DNA from: Nematostella vectensis
Lineage: Eukaryota; Cnidaria; Anthozoa; Actiniaria; Edwardsiidae
Assembly: GCF_932526225.1 (NCBI RefSeq)
Contig: NC_064034.1
Location: 4,884,001-4,948,000 of the forward strand
Length of the DNA stretch: 64,000 nucleotides
Reading direction: 5' to 3'
In this document: positions 1 through 12,372 of the stretch, piece by piece
Numbering within the stretch: position 1 is the stretch's first letter
Layout of the letters: each line of letters opens with the position of its first letter
Translations under genes and position numbers: made by a program
Notes under the pieces: model-generated
Seen by the model: the letters and a program-made list of their open reading frames with translations, nothing else
What the model was told of the DNA's origin: nothing
Databases searched by the model: none

Positions 1-439
1 ATAGACGTGACTGATATCAATTATGAAATTCTTTTAGATGATAATTTCAGAAAGGCGCCGTTTGGAAGTATCCCTAAAGATAAAAACGGCTCTCCCAAGA
101 TATTCAATATTTCTTTCATCCCGCAAGATGTCAAACTTTTCAAAATATTAGAATGCGGGTGTTTCCTGGTTACTGAAGCCGTCTTCAGCCATCTTCTTCG
201 GTTTTATCCCATGACGAGGACATTGAAGATAACTACCGGTTCACGCATAGTTAGTTAAGTTGTTTCGTAAGAAAAGTGAGCATGTTTGGCTTGCGCTTGT
301 TCTATAATCCACAACAACTTTGTGAACGTTAGATTCCCGCCGTGTATCCTGTCCAATCGAGTTCAACCAGAAGAAATCCTAATCAATATAGGCAGATACA
401 ATCCATTGTTCTTGCGCATGCATAGTTAATGTTTCCAGC

Positions 440-574
440 GGCGTAGCCAGGATTTTTAACAGGAGGGGGCCCAAAAGGCCATTTCAAGGCATTTTCTCCT
501 GTAATATATATAATGTCTCATGCATTTACTATAGTTTTTGCTGAGGGGGCCTGGGCCACCCCTCTGGCTACGCC
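440..574. mobile_element. Short MITE with inverted termini
   Basis: The segment starts GGCGTAGCCAG and ends CTGGCTACGCC, an exact 11-bp inverted repeat, followed inside by G-rich/C-rich subterminal stretches. It is about 135 bp with no coding capacity. This looks like a non-autonomous DNA transposon remnant; I could not define a target duplication. A similar sequence (plain G-rich, then 'ttgctacggccctg') occurs in the loop of the foldback element near 23450-23510. Confidence 0.6.
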
Positions 575-1015
575 CCTTTTTCCCTAGATCTGTAAGGATA
601 TGAAACCTGTATGAAACCTGCTCTGAGGTAGTGGGTTCTCCATCTCTAATTCCTTTCAAATCAAGCGCCTTGCCAGCAATTCGATCCTTGCGGATACCTG
701 GCCATCTGCGACGTTTTTATACCAGTCGCCGTACCTAGACAATAGCGCCAAGCTAGAATAGGTTCAATTATTTAATTATTTTAAGTATACCACGAAATCC
801 ATGGCGGTGTGGGAGTCATTTCACTCTGGCATCCGCTGCGCAGAACGATATAGTGTGTAACATCATTATTCGACTGTTTATGATGATTTCAACATGATAA
901 GTCACTTTCTCACCTACCTTTGTTTCCAAACGCAAGTCCATAAACCATGTTATAGTCAACAGCCGTGGCCAAAATGGCATGTGGGATCTACTAGCTGACC
1001 CATTAAAAACGGTAG
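575..1015. other. No gene seen
   Basis: AT-rich unique-looking sequence with no supported exon or repeat. Confidence 0.5.
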
Positions 1016-2205
1016 ACTGTTAGTGATGGACGGTGATGTGCCATGTGATGTTAGCGATGGATGAAGCTCTTGGGATGTTGAGTTTGTCTGGGAGAATGTG
1101 ATGGACGGTGATGTGCCATGTGATGTTAGCGATGGATAGAGTCCTTGGGATGTTGGATTTGCCTGGGAGAATGTTAGTGATGGACGGTGATGTACCATGT
1201 GATGTTAGCGATGGATAGAGCTCTTGGGACGTTGAGCTTGCCTGGGAGAATGTTAGTGATGGACGGTGATGTGCCATGTGATGTTAGCGATGGATAGAGT
1301 CCTTGGGATGTTGGATTTGCCTGGGAGAATGTTAGTGATGGACGGTGATGTACCATGTGATGTTAGCGATGGATAGAGTCCTTGGGATGTTGGATTTGCC
1401 TGGGAGAATGTTAGTGATGGACGGTGATGTACCATGTGATGTTAGCGATGGATAGAGCTCTTGGGACGTTGAGCTTGCCTGGGAGAATGTTAAGGATGGA
1501 CGGTGATGTGCCATGTGATGTTAGCGATGGATAGAGTCCTTGGGATGTTGGATTTGCCTGGGAGAATGTTAGTGGTGGACGGTGATGTACCATGTGATGT
1601 TAGCGATGGATAGAGCTCTTGGGATGTTGAGTTTGTCTGGGAGAATGTGATGGACGGTGATGTGCCATGTGATGTTAGCGATGGATAGAGCTCTTGGGAT
1701 GTTGAGGTTGTCTGGGAGAATGTTAGTGATGGACGGTGATGTGCCATGTGATGTTAGCGATGGATAGAGTCCTTGGGATGTTGGATTTGCCTGGGAGAAT
1801 GTTAGTGATGGACTGTGATGTACCATGTGATGTTAGCGATGGATAGAGCTCTTGGGACGTTGAGCTTGCCTGGGAGAATGTTAGTGATGGACGGTGATGT
1901 GCCATGTGATGTTAGCGATGGATAGAGTCCTTGGGATGTTGGATTTGCCTGGGAGAATGTTAGTGGTGGACGGTGATGTACCATGTGATGTTAGTGATGG
2001 ATAGAGCTCTTGGGACGTTGAGCTTGCCTGTGAGAATGTTAGTGATGGACGGTGATGTGCCATGTGATGTTAAGCGATGGATAGAGCTCTTGGGATGTTG
2101 AGATTTTCTGGTAAAATGTTAGTAATGGACGGTGATGTGCCATGTGATGTTAGCGATGGATAGAGCCCTTGGGATATTGAGTTTGCTTGGTAGAATGTTA
2201 GTGAT
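1016..2205. repeat. 79-bp minisatellite
   Basis: About 15 tandem copies of a unit near 79 bp, recognisable by repeated 'gatggacggtgatgt' and 'ggatagagctcttggga'. Some units are shortened to about 54 bp by loss of the 'gttagt' side. Two unit subtypes alternate (rich in 'ctcttgggacgttgag' or 'ccttgggatgttgga'), which suggests higher-order amplification. Open frames across it are by-products of the repeat. Confidence 0.95.
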
Positions 2206-3360
2206 GTCCTGATGATCCCTCCACACAGCTGTAACAGTTTTCTCTCCATGTACAGAACGTTCTGAGAAACATGAAGCTCTTCACTCAAGCTAAAATTGAA
2301 GCTGGACAACTAAAGAGATGAGATGTTCACTGACCAGAGTAATGGTAGTCATTTGATTCTATCTGAAGATATAGAGCCAGCTTTTGATAAGGCTGCCAAG
2401 ATCCTGGAGATGAGCAGAACTCTATGAACTTGGAAACCGCTTAGATAAGGAGATGAACCATACAAATGAGCGCTTGCCTTTTGTGCAAGATACTTTTGCA
2501 GCCAGAAAAGAGTTTGATTTTACAAAATCTCTTCAAGATCGTCCTAAAGGATGCAATTGACTTCGAAGACGTTACAGCAAGCATTCAAAATACATTGTTT
2601 GCTTCACTGAGCAGCCTATCCTGTATGAACAGGATATGAAGTGAACTGTCTCATCCTGCGAGGCTATTGACGAGAAACGAAAATTAAGGATGCGGATGGA
2701 AGTAATAATCTCTGTTGAAGGTTAGATCCTAAGATACCTGAAAAAGATTGGTGAGGGCAACTATTATACTATACAGACACCTCTCCTGAATTGGTAAGCC
2801 ATGTTTCCAGGGATTTGAAAATGTGCTTAACATTCTAGAACTCATCTTGACCTCTGTGATAGATGTGAGATGTAGCCCTCATATTCAGAATCGGTCTAGT
2901 CTGACCTACTATGAAAATAATCGTGATGTTGGTGAACAACCTTTTTTCTTGCTCTCCTTAACTACATTTTGGATGTCTTAAAGTTCTGCCGTCTAGCAAA
3001 TTATTGCCAGCCAGAAGCCATCCTTTTTTTATATAGATCTAGTGCCCTGATATCAGAGCTACATTTAAGAATGCCAATACAAGCATAACCATTCCCCTAA
3101 TCAACCCCTTAGTGAGTTACTATATTACTATACTATAAACCCCAAGCTGCATTTTCTTCTAGACACGCCCCTGACTTGCCATGCCATGCCTTGTTTAATA
3201 ATAAAGTAAGAAAAATTCTAGATGTTGATATAATCCAGATTATACTTATGCATTACTTATCAGGCCCGTAACCAGGTTTTTTCTTGGGGGGAGGGGGGGT
3301 GGGGGATGCGAAATCCGAAAAAGTGGACCTAATGAAAAATGACGAAATAATATTGACCTA
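2206..3360. other. No gene seen
   Basis: No convincing exon on either strand. A G-rich stretch at 3286-3305 precedes the retrotransposon fragment. Confidence 0.5.
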
Positions 3361-4720
3361 AAAGGTATGCCATTAAGTTGTATTCTCTATGCCGACGACT
3401 TAGTTATCCTATCAAAATCAGCAAAGGGCCTGCAATAATATCTGAATAGCCTCGAAGAATATTGCAAAGCATCCGAAATATCCATCAATTTAGATAAAAC
3501 AAAAGTGATGATTTTTAATAACAACGGGAAAACTATGAATAATTACCGAATCATTTACGGAACCTATAAAATAGAAAATGTCAAAAGTTATCTTGGACTC
3601 CATTTTTGCCCTTATGGAAATTTTAATTTGGCTAAGGAGGAGCTAAAAAAAGTAGCATTAAAAGCGATGTTCAAGTTTAGAAAAGAAATGGGAAGGCACT
3701 TCAGACAAGATATCAAACTAACTCTCCGCCTTTTTGACACCTTGATACAACCAATCCTACTTTATGGAAGCGAAATATGGGGAGTGGACTGTAAGGGAAA
3801 GTTAGAAAAAGATCCAATAGAAATGGTCCACACTAAGCTTCTAAAATGGCTTCTCGGCGTAAACCGATACTGTAGCTCGAACCGTGTAGGGCTGAATTAG
3901 AACGATTCCCTCTCAGAACAAAAGCAAAGTGTAGAGCGATCAAACTTTGGCTTAAACTTTCACACAACAATGGGAATAACAAAAAACTCTCCCGCAAAGC
4001 ATTCTCTTCCATATCTAATTATGGAAACAAGAACTTTTGGCAAAAAGTACTTGACCTTGCGGGTAGGAGCGATATTTGGCTGACTGGCACAAACACTCCC
4101 GAAGCAACATACAGTTATCTTCAACAAAGGCTTTATGACATTGAACAACAGACATGGCTCAGCTCTATTCAAAATGACAACAGAAAAGACCAAGACCAAA
4201 TTGCGTACGCTCAGAAAATTTAAACTGTCCCACAATTTAGATTATCTAACGGACGTAAAAAATATTGACCATGGGATTACCCTTACTAGGCTAAGCAATC
4301 ACAAGCTAGCAATTAAAACTGAAAGGTATGAAAAGCCATACAAAAAACCTAACGAAAGCAAATGCTTAGTATGCCAGACAGGTAAAATTGAAGGATGAAG
4401 AGAATTTTCTGTTAGAATGTCCGGCCTATAAAAATGATCGGGATGATTTACTGGAATTCCTTAAAACGCATGCAGGTGTCAATGTTAGACCCCATGCCAA
4501 CAAAGAAAATAATTTCGTCAGAATTATGGAATTGAGCCGGAATGAAAACGTGAATCGGCGCTTAGCGAAACATATTTTTGAATGTATGAAGACAAGAAAT
4601 GTGAAACTTCATGACAACGTACAGGGAGGTCACCTAATCCTCCTAAACAAGGAGAATAAAAAAATGCAAAAAGGCAAAGTAAGAGGAACATATCAATACC
4701 TTTCAATATCATTTATTTAA
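3361..4720 (+). pseudogene. Broken non-LTR (LINE) retrotransposon, RT to C-terminus
   Basis: A conceptual translation gives the reverse transcriptase active-site motif LYADDLVIL (YADD codons at 3388-3399), followed by the palm/thumb region (…LDKTKV…, LLYGSEIWG near 3762-3782) and a C-terminal cysteine-containing tail (CLVC near 4366-4377, then FLLECPAY near 4408-4431). This order is that of the C-terminal half of a LINE ORF2. It is dead: an in-frame stop lies at 3436-3438, the frame changes near 3890, again near 4135-4200 and near 4390, and the 5' half is missing. Family (Jockey/CR1-like or other) cannot be settled from this. No target duplication was identified. Confidence 0.85.
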
Positions 4721-5440
4721 TTGTGGATCTACACCGATGTAAATATTTTATAAGGTGCCATGAATAAGATATCTATCTATCCTAATTTTTCTGGGGGGGG
4801 GGGGTGGATTTTTCTTATAAAAATCTGACCACCCCCAAAAAAAACAATACATTGTTTTATGCCTTTGCAGTATCTCCATGGGACGTTTATTGTCGGATTT
4901 GGCTATATACCAGAGTGATCTAGCTAATATTTTATAAATTTGTGCACAAATAGCACATCGATTGAGAACTTAAAGTGGACCTTCGGCCATTGTGAGGGGG
5001 GGGGGGGGGGCGTTCAAATCAAACATGGATCTTAATTAGTTGATCATTATGCAATTAAAGCAATAAATGCACTAGCACACAGTTGCATTGTCTACATTAG
5101 CAGTTGCATGTACAGTGATTTTTATTACCTTTTATTGCCTTTTTGGTAATGAATACATTTTTAGCGCTACCATGATACCCAGGATAAATACCTGGTAAAA
5201 TGGGTTTAAAATGTGATAGCAGTAAACATGCTCTGACCTTTTAAAGCTTGCTATCAGTTAAAATTTGCTTTTTGAAGAATTCACAAATAATTTTGTCCAG
5301 CTTCCAATTAAATGCAATCTAGTGGACACAACTCATTTTTGTCCAAATGCATTTTCATCTCATTTAGGTGAAAATTTCACGTCCAAAATATTTATGTCAA
5401 ACAGTAACCAGATGACATTGATATATTTTATAGTTAAAGT
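4721..5440. other. Intergenic, G-runs, no gene
   Basis: Contains poly-G runs at about 4790-4803 and 4997-5010. No exon supported. The right end abuts the 3' end of the GPX4-like gene. Confidence 0.5.
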
Positions 5441-5446
5441 TTTATT
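5441..5446 (-). promoter_or_regulatory. Poly(A) signal of the GPX4-like gene
   Basis: AATAAA on the minus strand, about 85 nt past the SECIS and about 420 nt past the stop codon, so the SECIS would lie inside the 3' UTR. Confidence 0.55.
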
Positions 5447-5527
5447 CAACAACTTCCCACAAAAACAAAACTATACAAAGTTATTATTTAAGTACTGCAT
5501 TAACTAGGTCTGCACTACCCAGTAACA

Positions 5528-5573
5528 ATCAATTTCAGCTGACTCCCATATGAGTTTAGAGCTAAAATGTCAT
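5528..5573 (-). promoter_or_regulatory. SECIS element (form 2)
   Basis: Read on the minus strand: ATGAC opens the non-Watson-Crick quartet, helix II is ATTTTAGCT paired with AGCTGAAAT (nine pairs, one of them G-U), and TGAT closes the quartet. After helix II comes 'CT', the apical unpaired AA(A), and then a mini-stem CTC/GAG around a short loop. This is the arrangement of a form-2 eukaryotic SECIS. It lies 289 nt past the stop codon of the GPX4-like gene, which has an in-frame TGA at the catalytic position. Helix I is less clear; CTGCA/TGCAG further out could form part of it. Confidence 0.85.
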
Positions 5574-5861
5574 TCTTGCAGTCTTAAGTAACATACATAG
5601 CACAGTATGCAGGGAGATTTCCAAGCATGTAATTGCTTTGAAAATATCTATAGTTGAAAGTTATATTAAGTTATGAAACTATAAATTAGAATAAAGAAAA
5701 CAAGTTTCTATACCTCATGAAATAAGCAACACTTTCTTAAATCACTTTTCTATTTTCCATATAGAAGAGGCTTAAATTTCATTCTTATCAGAATTGAAGA
5801 GCTCAAAAAGAAAATTTGAACATGTAAATTAACTTTATACTCTGATCAAAAGTATAAACAA

Positions 5862-8524
5862 TTATTTTTCTAGCTGTTCCTTAATGTCTTTCTCAATGTC
5901 AAGGGGGGCTGTGTTTGGCGAGTAACGTTTAACTGGTACACCTTCCTTGTCACATAAGAACTTGGTAAAATTCCACTTGATTGCATTTGTCAGAGTACCA
6001 TGCTTCGCCTCCTTTAGAAACACATATAGGGGATCGGCTCCCTTTCCATTCACTTCAATCTTGGCAAACATATCAAACTCCACATTATATTGCTTCACAA
6101 ACTCTTTGATCTCTTCAGCTGTTCCTGGTTCTTGCTTTCCAAACTGGTTACAAGGGAAGGCAAGAATGCGAAGTCCATTTTCAGCATACCTGTAGAGTGA
6201 ATAGTATGAGATTGTCTGATTAGCACCCTACTAAATTCACACTTTTATTTGAATAGTCAGCTCAATAACAGGTTCATTTTATTGGTAGAAGTTAGTCCTT
6301 GCCAAAAGTTTCAAGTTTTAAGTTTCCTTGTACAGCAGCATAGCAGTCAACTTTACTGCATTAGGCAGGAGTCAAAATTTTGGACCTCTTCTCCCGCTCT
6401 CCCGCATGGAGCACCACATCTCCCGCATTTGAGCATGTGAGCTTTCTATACGGCAAATGCCTGCAGGGGTATACTCACCCCTCCCCACTAAAAAATTATC
6501 AAGCCATGAGATTTTTGGAGGTTGACAGGTATGCAGTATCCCCAAAGAGGGGGAGTATTTAAATACCTTGTTTGAATAAGCGCCCATTGTTTATAAAACG
6601 ATGACATATTGTCTTCATTTTGAGCGGGGAAGTTTGTTTTCCCATTTATTGGACCATTTTCTCCTAGCTCGCAGTGCTACTCAATTTTCCTTCATCAGAG
6701 CAGACCTTCCATGGCGAGTGTGGATGGCTTTTCTGAACCCCCCCTCCCCCCCGGCTACTTGCATGAGCTTTCATTGATTACTAGATTCTTGGTTGCATGT
6801 GGTGCCTTTGTTGAGATCTTTTTAGAAGCAGGGGGTGCTTATTCCAAAATTTGAGGTTTGTGGGGGAGGGGGGGAGGTTATTTAAAGGAAGGCACTTATT
6901 TGAATCATTACGGGCCCAATTCAAACAAGATTGGATTAACACACAGGTAGCCAAAGCTCTGTCAATGAGTAATTTGAACCTTAATAGAGAGAACATATGG
7001 ATTTGTTACTTTATGCTAGTATTTTTCCATAAAAATCTAATAAATTCAATCCAACGTGATGTAGTTCTTGTAGCCATCTATTATTTCAACGTTTATGAGA
7101 TTTAGAGCGCTTTTGGGGTAGTTTTAGCACTGTTCGGTGAAATTTAAAATTCCCTCTATACTTTCTTTAAAGTAAAGTAACAACACTACATGTTGCATAT
7201 AGTAACAACACTACATGTTGCATATAGTAACAACACTACATGTTGCATAAAGTAACAACACTACATGTTGCATATAGTAACAACACCATGTTGCATATAG
7301 TAACAACACTACATGTTGCATATAGTAACAACACCATGTTGCATATAGTAACAACACTACATGTTGCATATAGTAACAACACCATGTTGCATATAGTAAC
7401 AACACCATATGTTGCATATAGTAACAACACTACATGTTGCATATAGTAACAACACTACATGTTGCATATAGTAACAACACTACATGTTGCATATAGTAAC
7501 AACACTACATGTTGCATATAGTAACAACACTACATGTTGCATATAGTAACAACACTACATGTTGCATATAGTAACAACACTACATGTTGCATATAGTAAC
7601 AACACTACATGTTGCATATAGTAACAACACTACATGTTGCATATAGTAACAACACCATGTTGCATATAGTAACAACACCATATGTTGCATATAGTAACAA
7701 CACTACATGTTGCATATAGTAACAACACTACATGTTGCATATAGTAACAACACTACATGTTGCATATAGTAACAACACTACATGTTGCATATAGTAACAA
7801 CACTACATGTTGCATATAGTAACAACACTACATGTTGCATATAGTAACAACACCATATGTTCTTTCTATTAACGGTCAATGAGCTGGTCGGTTCAGATTA
7901 CTCATTGACAGAGCTTGAGCTACTGTACCTGTGATTAATATTGATAAAATATCAAATATCAAAATTTCTCCACCCTCCCGAAAAAACTGCCATAAGTTAG
8001 TTAAAATCGAGGTGAACAATCGCAGGTTGTTTATTTATTTCTTAGCTAAAAAAATGATTACTTTGAGCTTAAGCTTACTAGATTGGGACATAGATCAGCT
8101 TTTTATAGCATATACTTAAGTAATTCATTTTTAGGGGACAAACACAACTTCAGCTTGGCTGTCGAGTGTGAATGCCCGTTTTGCGTTCTTCGTTCTGAAC
8201 ACGAGTTTTGCTTCCGCTTTATAATCTTGATTACCTGGAGTGCAGTTCCTGTAGCTGGGTGTAGTTCTTCTTGGTGAACCCTCACTGAGAGGCCACGTTA
8301 ACGATAAGGGTCACGAACCCTTTGTACTTGGACAAAGCGACATCGTTGCAATCAATATCTTTCACTTCAAAGTCGAGTATCGTTTGCTTCCCTCCGGCAG
8401 CCATTACTCTTGTCCCGAACAGGGCAGTCGAAGCTCCAAAGCCTAGCAAACCGCTAAACGCCTTAGGGGTAAGAGTGACTGACCCTTTAACCGCCTGTAA
8501 AAGTCGCCCAGAGAAGTTTAGCAT
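5862..8524 (-). CDS. GPX4-like selenoprotein glutathione peroxidase
   Basis: Two coding exons: 8235-8524 and 5862-6189 (290 + 328 nt, 205 residues). The junction splits an Arg codon and both sites are canonical. Predicted role is reduction of (phospho)lipid hydroperoxides with glutathione. The conserved NVASQ-U-G motif is present with TGA at 8282-8284 in the Sec position (residue 81); the catalytic partners are Gln116 (in FGKQEPG), Trp169 and Asn170 (KWNFTKFL). The oligomerisation loop of tetrameric GPXs is absent, as in GPX4. A SECIS lies in the 3' UTR (5528-5573), supporting readthrough as Sec. Residues 1-40 are basic, hydrophobic and free of acidic residues, like a mitochondrial presequence. 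Met41 is a plausible second start for a cytosolic form, by analogy to GPX4 (inference). The 2-kb intron holds a MITE fragment and a 25-bp minisatellite. The gene is head-to-head with BAP31. Confidence 0.93.
6358..6544. mobile_element. Truncated copy of the 'cccgcattag' MITE family
   Basis: Shares 'gcattaggcaggagtc', 'ttttggacc', 'tctcccgc' and the end 'tgacaggtatgc' with the full copy at 56475-56838. The left terminus is missing. It sits in the intron of the GPX4-like gene. Confidence 0.7.
7176..7857. repeat. 25-bp minisatellite
   Basis: About 27 nearly identical copies of a unit containing 'atagtaacaacactacat' plus 'gttgcat'. Several units are shortened by 3 bp ('aacaccatgttgc'). High identity suggests recent expansion. 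It lies in the GPX4-like gene intron. Confidence 0.95.
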
Positions 8525-8782
8525 CGAGGGGTTGAAATGGAGGACGCCTACTTTATGTAAACAGACCTGCAGCTCGTGATGCAGCTCATAAAGGATTTAC
8601 CTTCCGACGGATTGACGAAGTCTTACCGAAGAATCACGAGTAGGAAAATTTACTCTCTAGGGAGGGTAAGGAATTGTTTTTGTACGAGTGGCTACCAAGC
8701 TGTGAGTCATCGAGGGTTCGCAGATTGAAAGAGGAAGGCAAAGTTGCAAGATCCCAGTTGTCACTTAGTTAAAAGCAAGAAC
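8525..8782. promoter_or_regulatory. Likely bidirectional promoter, GPX4-like / BAP31
   Basis: Only 258 bp separate the two divergent start codons, so both promoters and 5' UTRs must lie here or overlap. No TATA box stands out. The call is from gene arrangement only. Confidence 0.5.
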
Positions 8783-11700
8783 ATGACGGTTCAGTGGACG
8801 CTAGCGGCGGGTTTTCTCTACTTCGAGATTGGTGTACTCTTACTCTTTTGCCTTCCCTTTATTTCGCCTTCAAGGTTAGTGGGAAAGTTTGATATTAGTG
8901 ATTAAAGAAGAGAGCAACAGAATTTTGTTTCATTCAGCTGTTGTTTTTGGATGGTGCAACGTTGCAAATTTCGCAGATTACTTTTCTCGCATTTCACATT
9001 GGTCCATTCAACGCTAAATAACATTTTCTAAGGCAAAGAAGTTCGACTCTGATAATACTTTCTTTTAGGTTTGGTTTCTTTTTTTTTTAGGTGGAACAAA
9101 ATCTTCAAGTCCAGCTTTATTTCTACAATCTTTGAATACAGCAACTTCTATTTCAATGTCTTCGTCATTATCATGATTTTGCTGTTGTGTGGTAAGTCAT
9201 AAGAGATCCTAGTGTAGGAATGCGCCAATTGATGATCATGACTTTGTTGTCAAAATAGCATGTCATGTAAGTCTAATAAGGAAGGTATTCCAAAACATCA
9301 AGCTGTCCTCAAATTTTCTAGATGATATATTTTTTCTTTATTGTCAATATAATAATTGTGAATTTACCAAAGTCTTTCTACAAATTTATAATATTCCCTC
9401 TGGGATATCATTTACCAAGGTGCAACACAGTTTTTAAATAACATTGTAACTTGGCCAGGGAAGTAATGAAATTTAATGTACACATTGCCCACTAAAAAGA
9501 GAATATAAACATGATAATGTCTTGGTGTCACAATGTAATTTGCCATGTTGGTGATTTAATCAAATTAACTTGAATGTGTCTGACGAGGTGTTGTTATAAA
9601 ATCCATCAAGGGAGAGCTGCTAAGAATTCTGCCTCAATGAAGGATAACGAAATTGTATTTATGATGGGAAGGATGGGGGGGGGGGGGGGGGGGCAACAGA
9701 AGAAATGCATCAAAACACTTGAGGGCTGAATTCTGAAAGTGTATTCACTGAAACCCTTATATTCAAACTTTAACCAGCTAACTCAAAACAATTGTTTTTC
9801 ATTGTGTTCCATTGTAATTATGATGGAATATGCCTAAGATAAAAATGGACAAATTGATTAATTTGAGCATCTCTCTTATAATGTACATGTTTTCTTGTTA
9901 TTTCCAGACTCCTTGAGAGAGATTTTCAAGTACAATAAAGTTGATGTCAGTCACATGGACTTGAAGAATAACCCTCAGGCAGAAGCCATGCTCCACATGA
10001 AGTTGTTTAGAGCTCAGAGAAACCTCTACATCTCTGGTTTCTCCCTGTTTTTGTTGATGTATGTATTCTGAATAGGGTAAATCAGGTGTCACTAGTAAAT
10101 CAAGTCTTGAGATTCTCACTATTAAATTATTCTAATAGTAGTGTACTAGGTGTTATGACACACAACATACATTTTACTATATTCATAGACACAAAAAACA
10201 TTTTGATTCCCCATTCTTACATTGCACAAAGGATAGGAATAAAAAAAAGTTGCAGCAGATAGGTACTGTGCAATGTTATCATGATTTCAAGTTTGGGGTT
10301 ATGTTCTGGTCATGTGATTACTATTTATTGCATAGATGTTTATTTTTCTATCTTTGTTTAAAAAAAAACGTTTTTCTGTTACCAGTGTGCTTCGTCGGGT
10401 AGTCACCCTCCTGTCTCGTTTGGCTGTGTCTGAGGCATCTGCCGAGGCTAGCATCAAGCAGGCTCAAGGTGCAAGTGATCAATGCAAGAAGCTCATGGAT
10501 GAGAATGATAAACTCACCAAGGTTGGAACTTTTTTTAAATTAAATCCATCACAAGTCCCATGTATTTTATGAGACGAAACAGAAAAATGTAGAGTTTGTT
10601 ATAATACAAAGCCGGATATATATCTGTTAGCTTTGTCAGTAATTGGGTAAAACAGACAAACTTTTGCCTGGTGTGAATGGGCCCTTACACTCATGTGTTG
10701 TGTTTTGATTATATAATGACGGCATTATACCCATCTAAGGTTGTATTGACTGCATTTCCTAGAAACTGGAAGGAGAGAAAACAGCAGATAATGAGGAGGC
10801 TGCCAGTGATGAGATGAACCAACTGAAGAAAGACCTGGAGGAGAAGGAAAAGCTCCTTGAACAGAAAACGCGAGGTATCCAAACAAGCACTGCATAACGT
10901 GACAGGGAGTACAAAGATAATGGTATTCAAACAGCATTACGTAGAGGGGCAGGGGGTAAAAGAACACAAAGTCAACAAATATTTTCCCTATTAGCTTGTT
11001 TGTCACCATAATCACAGGGGCAACAGAACTGCTCTTATGAAATTGGGGAGCAGAACTCCAAATCTGAGGAGACCGGGAAAAGAGTGTTGCATATTTAAAT
11101 ATTGAAATGTGTTTACCATTGTTGCCTATAGATTTGGAAAAGACAAAGAAAGACTTGACTGCCTCTAAGCAGCAGGCAGAGGGCGTGTCCCGGGAGTATG
11201 ATAGACTGCTTGAAGAGCACTCCAAGATACAGGTCTGTAGAACGGGGCCGGACTCCTTTTCATTGTTTTTGCCTTGGCTTTGGCTGCTTACAAAATGCAA
11301 TAATGTCACAGCACAAGATTACCGAACCAGTAATGCACCCTTTTTATGCAAAATGTGACCTTGAAAATATGGGTGCACATTATGTGTGAAATTTATTGTT
11401 TTCAGCATGAAAGCAAAAAAAGCGGAATCATTAAAAAGTGCAGCAATCTTATTTTGCACCATCAACACTGTCATCAAAATCATCACAACCCATCACTGTC
11501 ATAATCATCACCACCACCATCAGTGTCATCATAATCATCACCACCAACATCATCACTGTCATCATAATCATCAACAACATCACTGTCATCATAATCATAA
11601 CCACCAACATCATCACTGTCATCATAATCATCACCACCATCACTGTCATCATAATCATCATCACTGTCATCATTATCATCATCACCAACATCATCACTGT

Positions 11701-12372
11701 CATCAACAACATCATCACTGTCATCATAATCATCACCACCAACATAATCACTGTCATCATAATCATCACCACCATCATCATAATCATACCCACCATCATC
11801 ACTGTCATCATAATCATCACCAACACCATTATCACAATCATCACCACCACCATCACTTTCATCATTATCACCGCCACCATCATCACTGTCATAATAATCA
11901 CCACCACCATCATCACTGTCATCATTATCACCGCCACCATCATCACTGTCATAATAATCACCACCACCACCATCATCACTGTCATCATAATAATCATCAC
12001 CCACCATCATCACTGACATTATCATCATCACCACCACCATCATCACACATCATAATCATCATCACCCACCATCATCACTGTAATCATAATCATCACCACC
12101 ATCATCACACATCATAATCATCACCACCACGGTCATCACTGTCATCATAATCATCACCACCATGGTCATCACTGACATCATAATCATCACCACCACCATC
12201 ATCACTGTCATCATTATCACCATCACCATCATCACTGTCATCATTATCACCACCACCACCATCATCACTGTAATCATAATCACTACCATCACCAAGTGTA
12301 GTAATGTTCTTTCTATTTTTATTTCAGGGTCAGTTAAACCAGACTGGAGAAGAGAGCAAAAAAGATGACTAA
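8783..12372 (+). CDS. BCAP31: B-cell receptor-associated protein 31 homologue (BAP31/BCAP31)
   Basis: Seven exons: 8783-8874, 9091-9191, 9908-10058, 10386-10521, 10763-10874, 11132-11232, 12328-12372. All have GT-AG introns and matching phases; total 738 nt, 245 residues, against 246 in human BAP31. The product is an ER membrane protein that acts in ER quality control, export of membrane proteins and ER-linked apoptosis in other animals. The N-terminus MTVQWTLAAGFLYFEIGVL is the family signature. Three hydrophobic spans fall near residues 6-26, 45-63 and 100-120, with the conserved MKLFRAQRNLYISGF before the third. A cytosolic coiled coil follows, with REYDRLLEEHSKIQ as in vertebrates. The protein ends KKDD, a KKxx dilysine ER-retrieval signal (human KKEE). 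Intron 6 carries an 0.8-kb CAT-rich microsatellite. Confidence 0.96.
9675..9693. repeat. Poly-G run
   Basis: An uninterrupted G run of about 19 bases in BAP31 intron 2, a likely G-quadruplex former and assembly-length uncertainty. Confidence 0.8.
11460..12294. repeat. CAT/CAC trinucleotide-type microsatellite
   Basis: About 830 bp of imperfect (CAT)n with recurring 'catcactgtcatcataatc'-type units of 15-30 bp, lying wholly in BAP31 intron 6. It is open in all frames, giving spurious His-, Ile- and Met-rich frames on both strands. Confidence 0.95.

Noticed and set aside
7-258. 83-codon plus-strand frame at the window edge
   Set aside because: No family resemblance, no splice context, and cannot be separated from chance at this length.
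456-659. 67-codon minus-strand frame
   Set aside because: Lies across the MITE terminus at 440-574; no protein-like features.
11386-12117. 243-codon His-rich open frame on the plus strand
   Set aside because: It is the CAT microsatellite inside BAP31 intron 6; equally long frames exist on the other strand.
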